Positions 21,182 to 30,566 of a DNA stretch of 64,000 bases are shown one piece after another (positions within the stretch are counted from its first letter, which is position 1; the number at the start of each line of letters is the position of its first letter). The notes beneath the pieces are model-generated. The model saw only the letters and a program-made list of their open reading frames with translations. It was not told where the DNA came from and searched no databases. The DNA comes from Pelagophyceae sp. CCMP2097 (lineage: Eukaryota > Sar > Pelagophyceae). A program made the position numbers and the translations under genes. Location: contig MU657206.1 in the NCBI GenBank assembly GCA_026770575.1, positions 18,271 through 82,270 on the forward strand, given 5' to 3'.

Positions 21182-21249
21182 TAGGACCGTGCTCGTCATC
21201 TCCACGCTACACCTAGGACCGTGCTCGTCATCTCCACGCTACACCTAGG
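21182..21249. repeat. Tandem duplication, 32-bp unit, 2.1 copies
   Basis: The unit TAGGACCGTGCTCGTCATCT plus 12 more bases occurs at 21182..21213 and again at 21214..21245 without a mismatch, followed by the start of a third copy. Confidence 0.9.
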
Positions 21250-21394
21250 TGCGCTTACTCGGAGCGCGGCGTCCTTTGCCCTTGGAAACCGCTCGGTCTC
21301 TGTGGCTCCTTGTTTGACTCTGCTCGTCCGCGCCCTGCTCGTCCACGACACGCGTCGCGTAAGCTTCCCCCCCGTGCGACGGCACGTTTGCAAC

Positions 21395-21450
21395 GGACCG
21401 CCGCAAGCCCCAGCGGAGTGGACCGCCGCAAGCCCCAGCGGGGTGGACCG
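21395..21450. repeat. Tandem duplication, 25-bp unit
   Basis: GGACCGCCGCAAGCCCCAGC plus five bases is present twice (21395..21419 and 21420..21444), with one mismatch, then a partial third copy. Confidence 0.85.
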
Positions 21451-21503
21451 AACGGCGGCACATTGCACATTTCAGCGTGTTCAGTACTCGCGGCGGTGGT
21501 ATT

Positions 21504-23216
21504 TCAGTCTTCAAAGTCCGAGAGGATGGGGTCGTCTGCTTCGACGGTGTTCGGCGGCGCGGTTGCGCGCGGCCCGCGGGCGCCCGGGCGGCCGAGCGCG
21601 TTTCCGCGCGATGCGAGGGCGGCGGGCCGGTCGAGGTCGATTTCGCCGCCCTGGAGTTTCACCTGCCTTCGGATGCGGTAGTGCATCGGCTCCTTCACGG
21701 GCGCAAACGTCGGCGGCGCCGGGTGGCGATTCGTCGGCGCGGAAGCGCGCGCGGCAAGCGACGAGGCGTAGCGCTGCGGGAAGACGGCGTCGCCTCGGTC
21801 GTGGCCCGAATCTGCCGAAAACTGCCTCGCCGCAAACAGCTCCGCGCTCGAGTAAAACTCCAAAGCCTCCGCCAAATCGTCAGAGTCGGTAAAGTACCGC
21901 GCGCTGTTGAACTGCAAAAATGCCGCCGCCGCGTCGACGCACATGGCCATGCGCTCCATGACCTCTTCAGGATCAAAGTCCAGCCGGCCGCAGGGCAGCC
22001 GCTTGCAGCGCAGGAGGCGGTTGATGGCGTGCAGGTGGCCCACGGCCGCGCGGCCCTTGGCCACGTTAAGCACCGGCGCCGCCGGCCGCGCGCCCTCCGA
22101 GCCGTCGGACGACCCGGAGACGACGCCGTAACCCGCAGAGTCGTCGGAGCACCCGCCGGCGGGCCGGAGCCTTCGCTTCATGGCGAACTCGAGGAGCGAG
22201 ATTGCGCGCCGCACGTCGCCGCCGGCTTCGGTCGCGATCTGCTCCATCTGCGGCCGGCCGACGCTCGAAGCGCCCTCGGCCGCCAAAATGGCCTCGAGCA
22301 GCTTGACCGTTTTTGCTTCTGTGATGTCGTTGCACTCGATGCACTCCACAGACGCCGACTCCAAAAGGCCCGCGCAGCCCAGGGCCTTGGTCACGACGTA
22401 CTTGGCCTCGGCTTTCTCGGCAATGCCCTCAGACCAGACGAGGATCGCCGGCGCCACGTCGTCGTCGCCGGCGAGCCCCTCGAGCGTCTCGCGCAAGTCG
22501 TCCTTGAAACGAATTGGGTCTGGGATTTCGTCGAGGAGGAGCACGGCCCGCCGCCGCGCCGCGACGGGTGCCGCCGGGCCCTTGAGCCAAGACTGCTGCG
22601 TCTGCGGCGTCGCCGGCGCCCTGCGCGTGTCGAGCGAGGCGAACTTGGAATTTTGGATGAACTGTTGCCACTGTGAAAGCTGTGACTCGTAAGGGGCTTG
22701 CCTGTAGTCCGACTCGGCCGAAAACGACTCGTACGCCGTCGAGCCTGCCGCGCGTGATTGACGATGAGCCTCGGCGCGTGTCCTCGCAAACGGTCGGCGC
22801 GCGCGATATCGAGACGCACCAAACGTGTCGTGCCATCGGAGGACTTCTACCGCGAGCTCGGCGCAGACGACGTCGACGATGGTAGACTTGCCAATGCCCG
22901 GCGCCCCACACAGGACGAGCAGCCTCTTCCGCGGCGAACCCGCGACGGGCGCCACCGCCGCATCGACCCACTCGCGCACGCGCTTCACCGTCGGTGCGTA
23001 GACGCAAGTCGTGAGCTCGTCCGTCGACCGCGGCGCGTACTTGTCGCCTGAGACAAAGGCGTCCGCGAGACGCGCCGCCTCGGAGCGAGGCCACGCCCCG
23101 CGAACGATGCCACGTCGCCCACGAACGAGCGAACGAACGATGCCACGTCGCCCACGATGCCTCGCTTGAAGGGTTTCCTCGTCGCCGCGACGCTGCGAAG
23201 GATACACAGAGGCCAT
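21504..23216 (-). CDS. RAD17: RAD17 checkpoint clamp loader
   Basis: RAD17 replaces RFC1 in the loader that places the 9-1-1 clamp on DNA damage sites. Exons 22820..23216 and 21504..22744 join in phase 1 (donor GTGCGT). Features in order: DKYAPRSTDEL, Walker A (LVLCGAPGIGKSTIVD), YESQLSQWQQFIQNSKFASL, Walker B (AVLLLDEIPD), a sensor region (GGDVRRAISLLEFA) and the acidic end DDPILSDFED, as in other RAD17 tails. Before DKYAPR the sequence repeats itself at DNA level and looks non-conserved; TTTGTCTCAG there could be an acceptor, so the true first exon may lie upstream, for example at the MAPKKKARLRARP frame. Confidence in identity is high, in the start low. Confidence 0.88.
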   Translation of the reverse strand: MASVYPSQRRGDEETLQARHRGRRGIVRSLVRGRRGIVRGAWPRSEAARLADAFVSGDKYAPRSTDELTTCVYAPTVKRVREWVDAAVAPVAGSPRKRLLVLCGAPGIGKSTIVDVVCAELAVEVLRWHDTFGASRYRARRPFARTRAEAHRQSRAAGSTAYESFSAESDYRQAPYESQLSQWQQFIQNSKFASLDTRRAPATPQTQQSWLKGPAAPVAARRRAVLLLDEIPDPIRFKDDLRETLEGLAGDDDVAPAILVWSEGIAEKAEAKYVVTKALGCAGLLESASVECIECNDITEAKTVKLLEAILAAEGASSVGRPQMEQIATEAGGDVRRAISLLEFAMKRRLRPAGGCSDDSAGYGVVSGSSDGSEGARPAAPVLNVAKGRAAVGHLHAINRLLRCKRLPCGRLDFDPEEVMERMAMCVDAAAAFLQFNSARYFTDSDDLAEALEFYSSAELFAARQFSADSGHDRGDAVFPQRYASSLAARASAPTNRHPAPPTFAPVKEPMHYRIRRQVKLQGGEIDLDRPAALASRGNALGRPGARGPRATAPPNTVEADDPILSDFED

Positions 23217-23709
23217 CCCTTTGCGCGGTCGGGCCGTGCGCGCAGCCGCGCCTTTTTCTTCGGGGCCATGCGGCGCCGCCGCCGCCGCGACGCCCGCCGG
23301 CGGATCCGAGATGCGCGAGGCCGGCGACCACCGGCGGCGCGCGCGGGCTTTTCTCGGAGGATCTCTCCAAAAACGCGCGCGGAACCTACGGTCATCGTAA
23401 GGGTGGTTTCAAATCCACCTCGAGGTCGTTGGAGTCAATGGAGAGGGGTTGCGCCATTGGCCGTCGCGCGCGACGACGTCGAGGTCGTCCCGTGAGGCAT
23501 GAGGGATTTCGTTTATATTCCGGGGAGCCAGCTGGGGGTCGCAGACGAGTCGGGGATCCGCACTGCGTGACGGGACTTTACGGCCGGGGCCGCGCTGGGC
23601 GTCGGCGGCCGTCGCTTTGCCGCGGGCCTCGCCGCCGAGCGCCGTCGACCGCCGGCAGGGCGGCGCTTTGAAGGAGCGCGTGCACGCCGGCCCTCGCCGA
23701 AGAGCGCGT

Positions 23710-24762
23710 TCACGCCGGCCCTCGCCCACTGGGGGTCCACGCCGGATCTCGCATGGCACAGAGTTCGTGCACCAGCGCCTTGGCGGTGGAGTGGCCCTTG
23801 GCCAGGGCGATCTCAGCGCAGCGCAGCGCCGCGGCGTGCCCCTGAGGCACGCCGCGGCCCTCCGCGTAGCACCAGCTGAGGCAGTAGAACGCGTCCGGAT
23901 AGCCCTGCGCCGCGGCGAGCTGGTACCACTTGACGGCCTCGTCGTCCGACTTCGCCACGCCCCAGCCGCGGTCGTACATGTAGCCGAGGTTGGATTGGGC
24001 GGCAGGATATCCTTGCTCGGCTGCAAGTCGATACCAACGCACGGCGGTCTTGTAGTCGATCTTGACGCCGTCCCCACGCTCATAGCACAATCCCAGGTGC
24101 GCCTGAGCGGGTGCATGTCCTTGCGCAGCGGAAAGCTTATACAACTCGACCGCCCGCTTCAAGTTGTTCTTGAGACCATGGCTGCCAGAACTGTATGCGC
24201 TGCCGAGCAGCTCCTGCGCCTCGGCGTGCCCCTTGTCCACGTGCGTCTGCAGCCGGCGCACCAACTCGGCGTCCGACCAGTGGGCTGGCATCCGGCAGAG
24301 CGGGCAGCGCGTGTCGTGCTGCTGGCACTTCTCGGAGCAGATCATGCAAGTCGTCTGGCAGCAGCACGAGTGGAATGCCTGTGCGACAACGTCCGATGGA
24401 AGCAGGTCCAGGCAGATGGCGCAAGTGCCGCGCCAGGCCGGCGTGCCGTCTTTTACCGCGCCGGCCTCGCCCGCCTTAGCCGTCCAAACAGCCGGTAAGC
24501 GCGCCGCCGCCTTGAAACCAGCTGCCGGCGCGACGTCCGCGACGATGGCTGGCTCCTCCTTAATCTTCAGCTTCGCCGGCATGAGCTCGTCAAGGAGCCG
24601 GTCCTGGAACTCGGCGGCGAGCTGCCTGCACTGCGCCTTGTGCCCACCCTTCCAGTCGACGAGCTGGCACGCCTTGGAGCAGTAGTGGCGCGATTTGCAC
24701 TTGGTGCAGTGCTTGCCGTTCGGCGCGTCGCAGACGCAGCAGGCGACCGACGCGTCCCCCAT
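23710..24762 (-). CDS. MYND-RING-Sel1 protein, copy 2
   Basis: A single uninterrupted frame of 350 residues from ATG 24762. It has a MYND finger (CCVCDAPNGKHCTK...HYCSKACQLVDW), a RING-like finger (CAICLDL...CCCQTTCMICSE...CPLC) and Sel1-like repeats ending CLSWCYAEGRGVPQGHAAAL. It is intact, unlike the copy at 4.4-5.7 kb, with which it shares overall layout and the identical block 23922..24277. It probably acts as a protein-protein scaffold. The tail after the last repeat differs from copy 1. Confidence 0.85.
   Translation of the reverse strand: MGDASVACCVCDAPNGKHCTKCKSRHYCSKACQLVDWKGGHKAQCRQLAAEFQDRLLDELMPAKLKIKEEPAIVADVAPAAGFKAAARLPAVWTAKAGEAGAVKDGTPAWRGTCAICLDLLPSDVVAQAFHSCCCQTTCMICSEKCQQHDTRCPLCRMPAHWSDAELVRRLQTHVDKGHAEAQELLGSAYSSGSHGLKNNLKRAVELYKLSAAQGHAPAQAHLGLCYERGDGVKIDYKTAVRWYRLAAEQGYPAAQSNLGYMYDRGWGVAKSDDEAVKWYQLAAAQGYPDAFYCLSWCYAEGRGVPQGHAAALRCAEIALAKGHSTAKALVHELCAMRDPAWTPSGRGPA
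23922..24277. repeat. 356-bp block identical to 4789..5144
   Basis: Second member of the identical pair, lying inside the intact MYND/Sel1 gene. Both blocks are in the same orientation and about 19 kb apart. Confidence 0.9.
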
Positions 24763-24806
24763 GCGCGCCCTTCGACGCGCGCGCGGCTCGGTCGTGGCGA
24801 AGAGAA

Positions 24807-24838
24807 GCCCACCCAGGGTGGATTTTAAGCAAGCAACC
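24807..24838 (-). repeat. Solo end of interspersed repeat (reverse orientation)
   Basis: Its reverse complement reads TTGCTTGCTTAAAATCCACC plus CTGGGTGGGC, matching the head of the repeat at 25957 and 63612. Only the end is present. It lies just upstream of the MYND/Sel1 copy-2 start. Confidence 0.75.
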
Positions 24839-25058
24839 TTGCTGTCCTGAAGTCTGGCAACTTGAAGATCAAAGAGGACAGCAAGGGAATCAGTTCACAG
24901 AAAGCCACGGTTTAGCGACGACCACTATGAGAACTCCGAGACGCGTGCCAGGCCCGCCCGCGCCCGGGCGCAGGGAATCTCCCGGGCGCCCGTGAACTCG
25001 CGCACCCCCTCGCTGCACACGCGCTCGGATTGCCAGGGGCCGCCACGCTCGCAGCATC

Positions 25059-25803
25059 ATGCGACCCTGCCTCTTCGTCTTCGCGGCCGCAGCGCTCTGC
25101 TTCAACGCGGCCGAGGGCCTCGCCCCGCCGCCGGGGGGGCGGCGCCGGCGCCCGGCGGCGGCGGCGGCACAGGGCTGCGATCCCGCCCCGGAGGTCTCGG
25201 CCGTTTCGGCGGCGCTCGCGGCCATCTCCGAGGCGATGACCGCGCGGCCGCAGCCGCTGCAGCCACCGCCGTGGTCGGTCCTCGTAGTCGCGGCGGGCGG
25301 CGCCGTGGCATTTGCGCGCCGCCGCGTCCGATGCCCTCGACGGGGGCTCGAGAGGGCCATCCATCCTCGCCGCAAAGACGACTTCAGGGTTCTCTCAGAG
25401 TCACACCTCGGACCCACGCGAAGCTCCGCCCTGCACCCGGGTCCTCGCCCGCCGCGCGGTCGGCGGCGCTCTTGAAGTCAAAAGCACTCGCAGTCGCGAA
25501 CGGCGTCCCCGACCCCGTCCGCTGGTGCACTAGGACTTCGAAAGGACCGGCGGAAAAGTCCGACAAATCCGTGAAGTCGGAGTGCCATGAGTCGGAGAAG
25601 TCCGGGAAGGTCGAGGCCGCCACAGTGTCGGGGGACGCACTGAATTCGGACAACACCGGCGTTGTCTTGGCTGCCGGCATCGTCGGCATCTGCATGGTCG
25701 CGTCCGCGGTCGCCGGCAGCCATATCAGCAAGGGATCCCGAGGGAGCTTAGAGAGGACTTTTTTTAGAATGGCGCGTGCCCGGGCCGCGGTGCTGCGCTC
25801 GTG
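25059..25803 (+). CDS. Small secreted or plastid-targeted membrane protein, gene model uncertain
   Basis: ATG 25059 starts a clear signal peptide (MRPCLFVFAAAALCFNAA) followed by EGLAPPPGG. A hydrophobic segment follows (WSVLVVAAGGAVAFA). Downstream, another frame carries a Lys/Ser-rich region (KSDKSVKSECHESEKSGK), a second membrane segment (TGVVLAAGIVGICMVASAVAG) and a basic tail ending at 25803. One intron between about 25330 and 25560 would connect them, but the sites are not unique. An N-terminal signal followed by a Leu-Ala-Pro motif would suit an import route through secondary-plastid membranes. Function unknown. Confidence 0.45.
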
Positions 25804-25840
25804 ATTCCGCCTGCGGAGGTAGTGCACAACATAAGAAGAA

Positions 25841-25873
25841 GGCCCCACCCAGGGTGGATCTTCAGCAAGCAAG
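25841..25873 (-). repeat. Solo end of interspersed repeat (reverse orientation)
   Basis: The reverse complement reads TTGCTTGCTGAAGATCCACC then CTGGGTGGGGCC, a close match to the repeat head. With the forward copy starting at 25957 it makes an inverted pair about 84 bp apart. Confidence 0.75.
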
Positions 25874-25956
25874 GCAGTCATACTACGGCCCGTAGTGACC
25901 GACTCGCGCTCAGAAGATTTGAAATGGATCCGGTTTGGCCTCGAAGAGGACTTCAG

Positions 25957-26325
25957 TTGCTTGCTTAAAATCCACCCCAGGGGTGGGGCCGGCCCAAAAG
26001 GTTATGACCGTCAAACCCGAGTCAAAGGTAGGCTTCCAGGCCCGGAGGCCCGGTGCCAAGCCTCGGAGAGCGCGTCAGCAAATGAAGCGCGGCTCCTCAC
26101 GGAGGTATGGTCCACCAATCACTTTGGCACTTCGGTCGCGGTTCGTTGGGCATGCCAGTTGGGGGGCGGGGGCGTCGGCGGCTTTTTCGGGTTCATTCGG
26201 GATGTGGATGCACCGCGTCGCGGCCCAGGCATGGCCTGGGTCCTTTCCTCCGTTTGTGCCTTTTTGCCTCCGAGCTAAAGTAGATAAGTCTGCAAGACTT
26301 ACGACCGGGATGTTGTGGAAAAAAG
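25957..26325 (+). repeat. Interspersed repeat, copy A (~370 bp)
   Basis: Begins TTGCTTGCTTAAAATCCACC, with a CCACCC..GGGTGG palindrome at the head. It shares long tracts with 63612..64000, such as GAGAGCGCGTCAGCA, CACTTTGGCACTTCGGTC, GGCATGGCCTGGGTCCTTTC and GTCTGCAAGACTTAC, with scattered mismatches and small gaps. There is no convincing coding frame, so it looks like a non-autonomous dispersed element. Confidence 0.8.
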
Positions 26326-26389
26326 AGGTTGAGAGCGGGTCTAGGAAGAATATGCCATCGAGGGTCCAGTGGCGCCGGCCAGAAAGCGT

Positions 26390-26830
26390 GGGTGCGTGAA
26401 CGCAGGGGCCGCACGAATTGTCAGCACAACAGCCACACAAAACGTGGGCCCAGAAACACACAGTGCGAAGGTCGCACCATCGTCGGCGCGGAGGCCGCAC
26501 GGTCGTCGGAACGGATGCCGGACGGCCGCCGGCCGGGGTCGCACAGACTTTCGGGACGGGGGCCGCGGAAACGTCGGCTGGAAGCACACGAGCGTCGGCG
26601 CGGAGGCGGCACGGCCATCGGCACGGATGCCGCAGAACCACCGACACGGAAGCCACACGGGCGTGGGCTCGGGGGCCGCACGGGCGTCGGCAAGACATTG
26701 TGGGGGTGTCGGGCGGGGGCCGCACGAATTATCAGCATGGGAGCCAAACAATCGTCGGCACGGAAAGAGCACGGGCGTCGGCGCGGAGAACGCACCATCG
26801 TCGGCGCGGAGGCCGCACGAGGTTCACATT
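26390..26830. repeat. Degenerate ~24-bp minisatellite
   Basis: Variants of GCCGCACGGGCGTCGGCACG GA recur, often with period near 24 bp, across about 440 bp. Typical tracts are CGTCGGCGCGGAGGCCGCAC at 26490, 26605 and 26800. Frames stay open on both strands because the period is a multiple of three, but no protein resemblance is seen. Confidence 0.65.
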
Positions 26831-26861
26831 TTTTTCTTTTCACTGACGTGTTCGATCTTGC

Positions 26862-27087
26862 CACCATACTAGGAATCCCTAGTATGGCTCCACTTCAAAG
26901 CGCTTTGGTTTAACTTGCTCGAGTCACAAATGGTCACCACTTGTTCGTCATCTTGCCACCACATGGCTCCACTTTGGTTTAACTTGCACGAGTCACAAAT
27001 GGTCACCACTTGTTCGTCATCTTGCCACCACATGGCTCCACTTTGGTTTAACTTGCACGAGTCACAAATGGTCACCACTTGTTCGTC
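26862..27087. repeat. 69-bp tandem array, three near-identical copies plus a diverged one
   Basis: GAGTCACAAATGGTCACCAC starts at 26921, 26990 and 27059, a period of exactly 69 bp. The copy on the left is diverged and carries the palindrome ATACTAGG-AATC-CCTAGTAT (26871..26890). The right end overlaps the last codons of the helicase gene. In another minus-strand frame each unit reads DEQVVTICDSCKLNQSGAMW plus WQD. Confidence 0.9.
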
Positions 27088-29446
27088 CCCGTCCTCGGCG
27101 GCGCCTTTGGCGCTTGCCTCGCGTTCATCATCGCGGACATGGAGATGGCGCCCGCCGCAGCACGCGCAGGCGGCCGGCCGGCGGCCGCCTCGGGCGCGAG
27201 GAAAGCGCCGCCCGGCGCGGCCGCGAGGGGCCCGGGCCCGGGGATCCGTGCCTCGTCGTCGGCGTGGAGCTTTCGCAGGCGCTCGTACTTTGGCGGCAGG
27301 TAGAGCTCGTGCTTGGCGCGCGTGAGGGCCACGTGCCAGGCGTGGAGCTCTTCGTGGTGCAGCTTCGTTACAGCGGCGCCCGTGCGCTCGTCCACCAAAG
27401 CCGCAAAGTCGTCGCCGACGACGACTCGGTCGAACTCCAGCCCCTTTGCGCGGTGCGCCGTCGTGAAAGTCACCTTGTGGCGCTTCTGCGCGTTTAGCAA
27501 ACTCCCCTGCAGCGCCGCATCGTCGTGGCGCCGCGACGCCGAGCGCACGTTGCGCGTCACGACGCGCAACTGTGCCTTCCACGTGAGGACGAGGTCCACG
27601 GCGGACTTGACAGACGCGTCGACGTCGTCGTCTTCACTGTCGTCCTCCAAAGCTCTTGTGAGGTCAGCGAATGTGGCCCAGCGGCCCACGACCTTGTGCG
27701 CCGTCGGGTTGCCAGAGAAGAGATCGAGGACGGCGTCAATAATGTCGACGTACGCTGCGATGCCCGTCTCGCCGGCAAACTCGAATAGAAGAGTCGACTC
27801 TTCAAAGCCGTGCTGCGTAGCCTCGCCCGGAATCGGCGGCTTGATCTTCAAGAGGTGCGCGGCGGAGGTCAGGATGCCTTTATTTGTCCGGCAGATGAAA
27901 GCAAAAGGTGGCTGCACCTCGAGCGGCTCGTCGGGTTTCCAGGCCGAGACGATGCCCTGCGCGCCGAGGCCCTGCACGGGCTGGAACTTGAAGGCGCGGT
28001 CGTACCTTTGCTTGACGAAAAGCATGCGGTTGGCCTCGTGGGCGATCGCGGGCCCGAAGCGGAACGAGTTGCGGAGGTGGAACTCTTCGTCCGCGCGGCC
28101 AGATGTGATGGAATCACGCAAAGCGTCGGGCGAGGCGCCGCGAAACTCGTAGATGGCCTGCATGGGGTCGCCGACCATGACGACGGTGGACGGGCCTCTT
28201 TGTCGTTGCAACTCGAGCACTGCTAATTGGCAGGCGTCGAGGTCCTGGGCTTCGTCGACGAAGATCACGTGCGGCGCCCCCGCGCCGCCCCACTTTAAAA
28301 CAGTCGCCGCGTCTTCGACCATGCGCAGGTGCACTACTTTTGCCATGATCGTTTGCGTCAGCGCCACCGAGGCGTCTTCGAGATCTGCCGCTTTTCGAAA
28401 GATGGTTCGCGCCCAGGGCACTAAGACGCAGTGGAGCGGCCGCCAGCCGTGCGCCGCGCAGTCGGCGGCGTCCTTGCGCTCCGTGTCTTGCGGCAGGTGC
28501 TTCCTTTCCACCTTGATGTCGGCGGCCTGGCAGAATCGCTGCACAGTGCGCCAGACTTCTTTCCCCAGCGCCCGCTGCTCCGCCACGAGCTTCGACTGCG
28601 GCAACCGCTTCGACTCGATGCGCTGCTGCGCCACGGACTCGAGGCCGCCGCAGAGCGTCGCGACGTCGTCCATGCTCTGCGGCAGCCTTGGGGGGCAGTC
28701 GAAGGCGCCTTTTGCGCGCGCGCAGCTGAGGAGCGCCGAGTGGAACGTCCGTGCGTCGACGCCGCAGTTGCTCCCCCGTAGGCTCGCAAACCGGCGCTTG
28801 GCGTCGTCGGCCGCGGCGCGGTTGAACGTCAGGTAGAGCATCTTGAGCCAGGGCGCCTCGCGCTGGTCCGGCGCGGAGAGGAGCGCGCCCGCGAGCGCCC
28901 GAAGCGCAGTCGTCTTGCCCGTGCCCGCGTGCGCCACCTACCGCGCCCGCGTGCGCCGACTGGAGGCGCCTCGGACGCCGCAAAGAGGCGGGGGCCACGC
29001 ACCACGCGCACGCGCTTTCCCCGCGCGGCGGCGGCCCACGACGCGGGTTGCCACTTGGCCACGAGGTTCTGGTCGGCAGTCAACTTGTGCGTCGGCGCGT
29101 CCGTTTGCTGCAGCTTCGCCGCGGCGGCCTGGGACTCGGCGGCACAGGCGGCGTGGACCCACGCGCCGGTTTCGCAGGGCGCGATAGCCGCGTCGACCGC
29201 AATCTCCACGCCGCAAAACTGGCACGTCGACGCGCGCCGAGCGAGGAACGCCTTCTTCGCCGGCCGCGCGTCGCCACCGGCGCCCGCGCGCGCGCGCTTG
29301 TCCACCCCGACGGCCGCGTCCATCGCGACGGCCGCGTCAATCGCGACGGCCTTCGAACGGCCGCCCGCGAGGGCGCCGAGTAAGTCGAGCCGGCCCACTT
29401 TCAATTTTCCCCTTTCCTGTGTCCGGAGAGGACTTGAAACGGCCAT
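27072..29446 (-). CDS. UvrD/FBH1-like superfamily 1 DNA helicase
   Basis: Exons 29003..29446 and 27072..28937 join in phase 0 (GTGCGT...TAG, 65 nt), giving 769 residues. The N-terminal part has a Cys/His finger (CQFCGVEI...CETGAWVHAAC), then LTADQNLVAKW. Helicase motifs: I AHAGTGKTTAL, Ia LYLTFNRAAADDAKRRF, II VIFVDEAQDLD, III MVGDPMQAIYEFRGA, IV region FICRTNKGI, V TTAHRAKGLEFDRVVVGDDF, VI WHVALTRAK. The motif set is closest to FBH1 (FBXO18), an anti-recombination helicase, though no F-box is seen. Its last residues TNKW and stop are encoded by the 69-bp tandem array, so the native C-terminus may have been replaced. Confidence 0.88.
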
Positions 29447-29593
29447 GAACTGCGGTTTGAACTCCGCGCCGCTTTCCCAGCCGGCCCCGGGGTTGGAATC
29501 CGGCCGCTGTCCAAGTGCGGCCCGTCGAGCGCCCCGCGCCTTGCGAGGGATCCCTGCGCCGCATTCGACGGAGTCCCCGTTGAGCCTATACGG

Positions 29594-30466
29594 ATGGCCG
29601 AGTCTGCGGTGTGCACGGCGGACGTGCTGGCAGCGGCGCACCGCAAACTCGGCGGCCAAGTGCCCTGCCAGGACCTCTGCGCCATCTGGGCCGCCGTCGG
29701 CGCCGAGATCGCGCAGCAGCTCCTAAAGCGGCGCGGCATCCTGCTTCGGGACCTCGGCGCGGTGGTCGTCACGGCGCGCGGCGTTTCGCTCCTCGCGGCC
29801 GCCGCCGCGCCGCGCGGCGGCACACCCGACTGTGCGTGCATGCCCCCCCTCAGCAACGCAAGGACGCAGAGCGCAGGCGCGCGGCCCGCGACAATGCTCT
29901 GTTTTGCGGGGGTTTCAGCCGTGAGTACGCGACTGCAGAAGCGCTGCGAGACGGAGCTCGGAGGCGCCGCTGCGTTTCATAGCTAAGCGTTGCAGGCGGC
30001 CAAGGATCTCGGCGTGCGCGTGTCTCGCGAGACGGTTGCCAAGTGCGTCGCCGCCGTCGTCGGCGAGTTGCTGCGGTGCGCGGAAAGGAAGCAACGGACG
30101 TCTCTGGCGCTGCGGCCCGTGGGCCTTTTCGAAGTCGCGGGCCGCGCCGGCGCGGGCGGCGTTTCGCTAATCGTCGACGCGGCGTTCGCTGAGGGCGTCG
30201 CGCGCGCCTGGGACTCCAACCTCGCCGCCCGGCCGCGCGACTATTCGTCGCAGAGGACGGGCTTCAGGCCAGACGACCGGGAGCACGCCGCGACGTCGCG
30301 TCAGGCCGCGGCGCCGCCGAGATATGACGCTGTCGCCGGCAAACGGCAGGCGTCGCCGGCCACGCTGCGAAACGGCGCCGGCGCCGCCGCCCTCCGCGCA
30401 AAACTCGTGGCCAGGTCAGCGCCACGCCCGCGAGGACCGCCCTGTGCACGTCCAAAACGCCTTTGA
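29594..30466 (+). CDS. CCDC81-type HU-domain protein (5' module)
   Basis: Exon 29594..29920 starts at ATG and encodes CAIWAAVGAEIAQQLLKRRG and LLRDLGAVVVTARG, the eukaryotic HU domain 1 of CCDC81. A GTGAGT intron (29921..29995) leads in phase 0 to AAKDLGVRVSRETVAKCVAA and LALRPVGLFEVAGRAG, HU domain 2. CCDC81-type HU domains are found in centrosome and cilium-associated proteins. After PRDYSSQRTGF the frame turns low-complexity and stops at 30466; a splice to the following EF-hand-like exons is likely but not resolved. It is head-to-head with the helicase gene (147 bp between ATGs). Confidence 0.65.
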
Positions 30467-30566
30467 AGGCACGGCGACGACGGGCTCTGCGTGCTCGCGC
30501 GCGCGCTGGTGCGGCTCGCATCTGCCCGCGTCCGCGGCCCGTCGAACTCGCGTGTCAGGCGAGCGT

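Larger units (their letters stand above)
20347..21503. other. Intergenic region between convergent genes
   Basis: No coding frame is supported. It is AT-richer than the flanks around 20750-21100. It holds two short perfect tandem duplications, listed separately. Confidence 0.5.

Noticed and set aside
26862..27087. 69-bp repeats as a possible CRISPR or satellite-encoded protein
   Set aside because: There are no spacers, and the repeat-encoded frame has no start codon of its own; treated as a tandem array.
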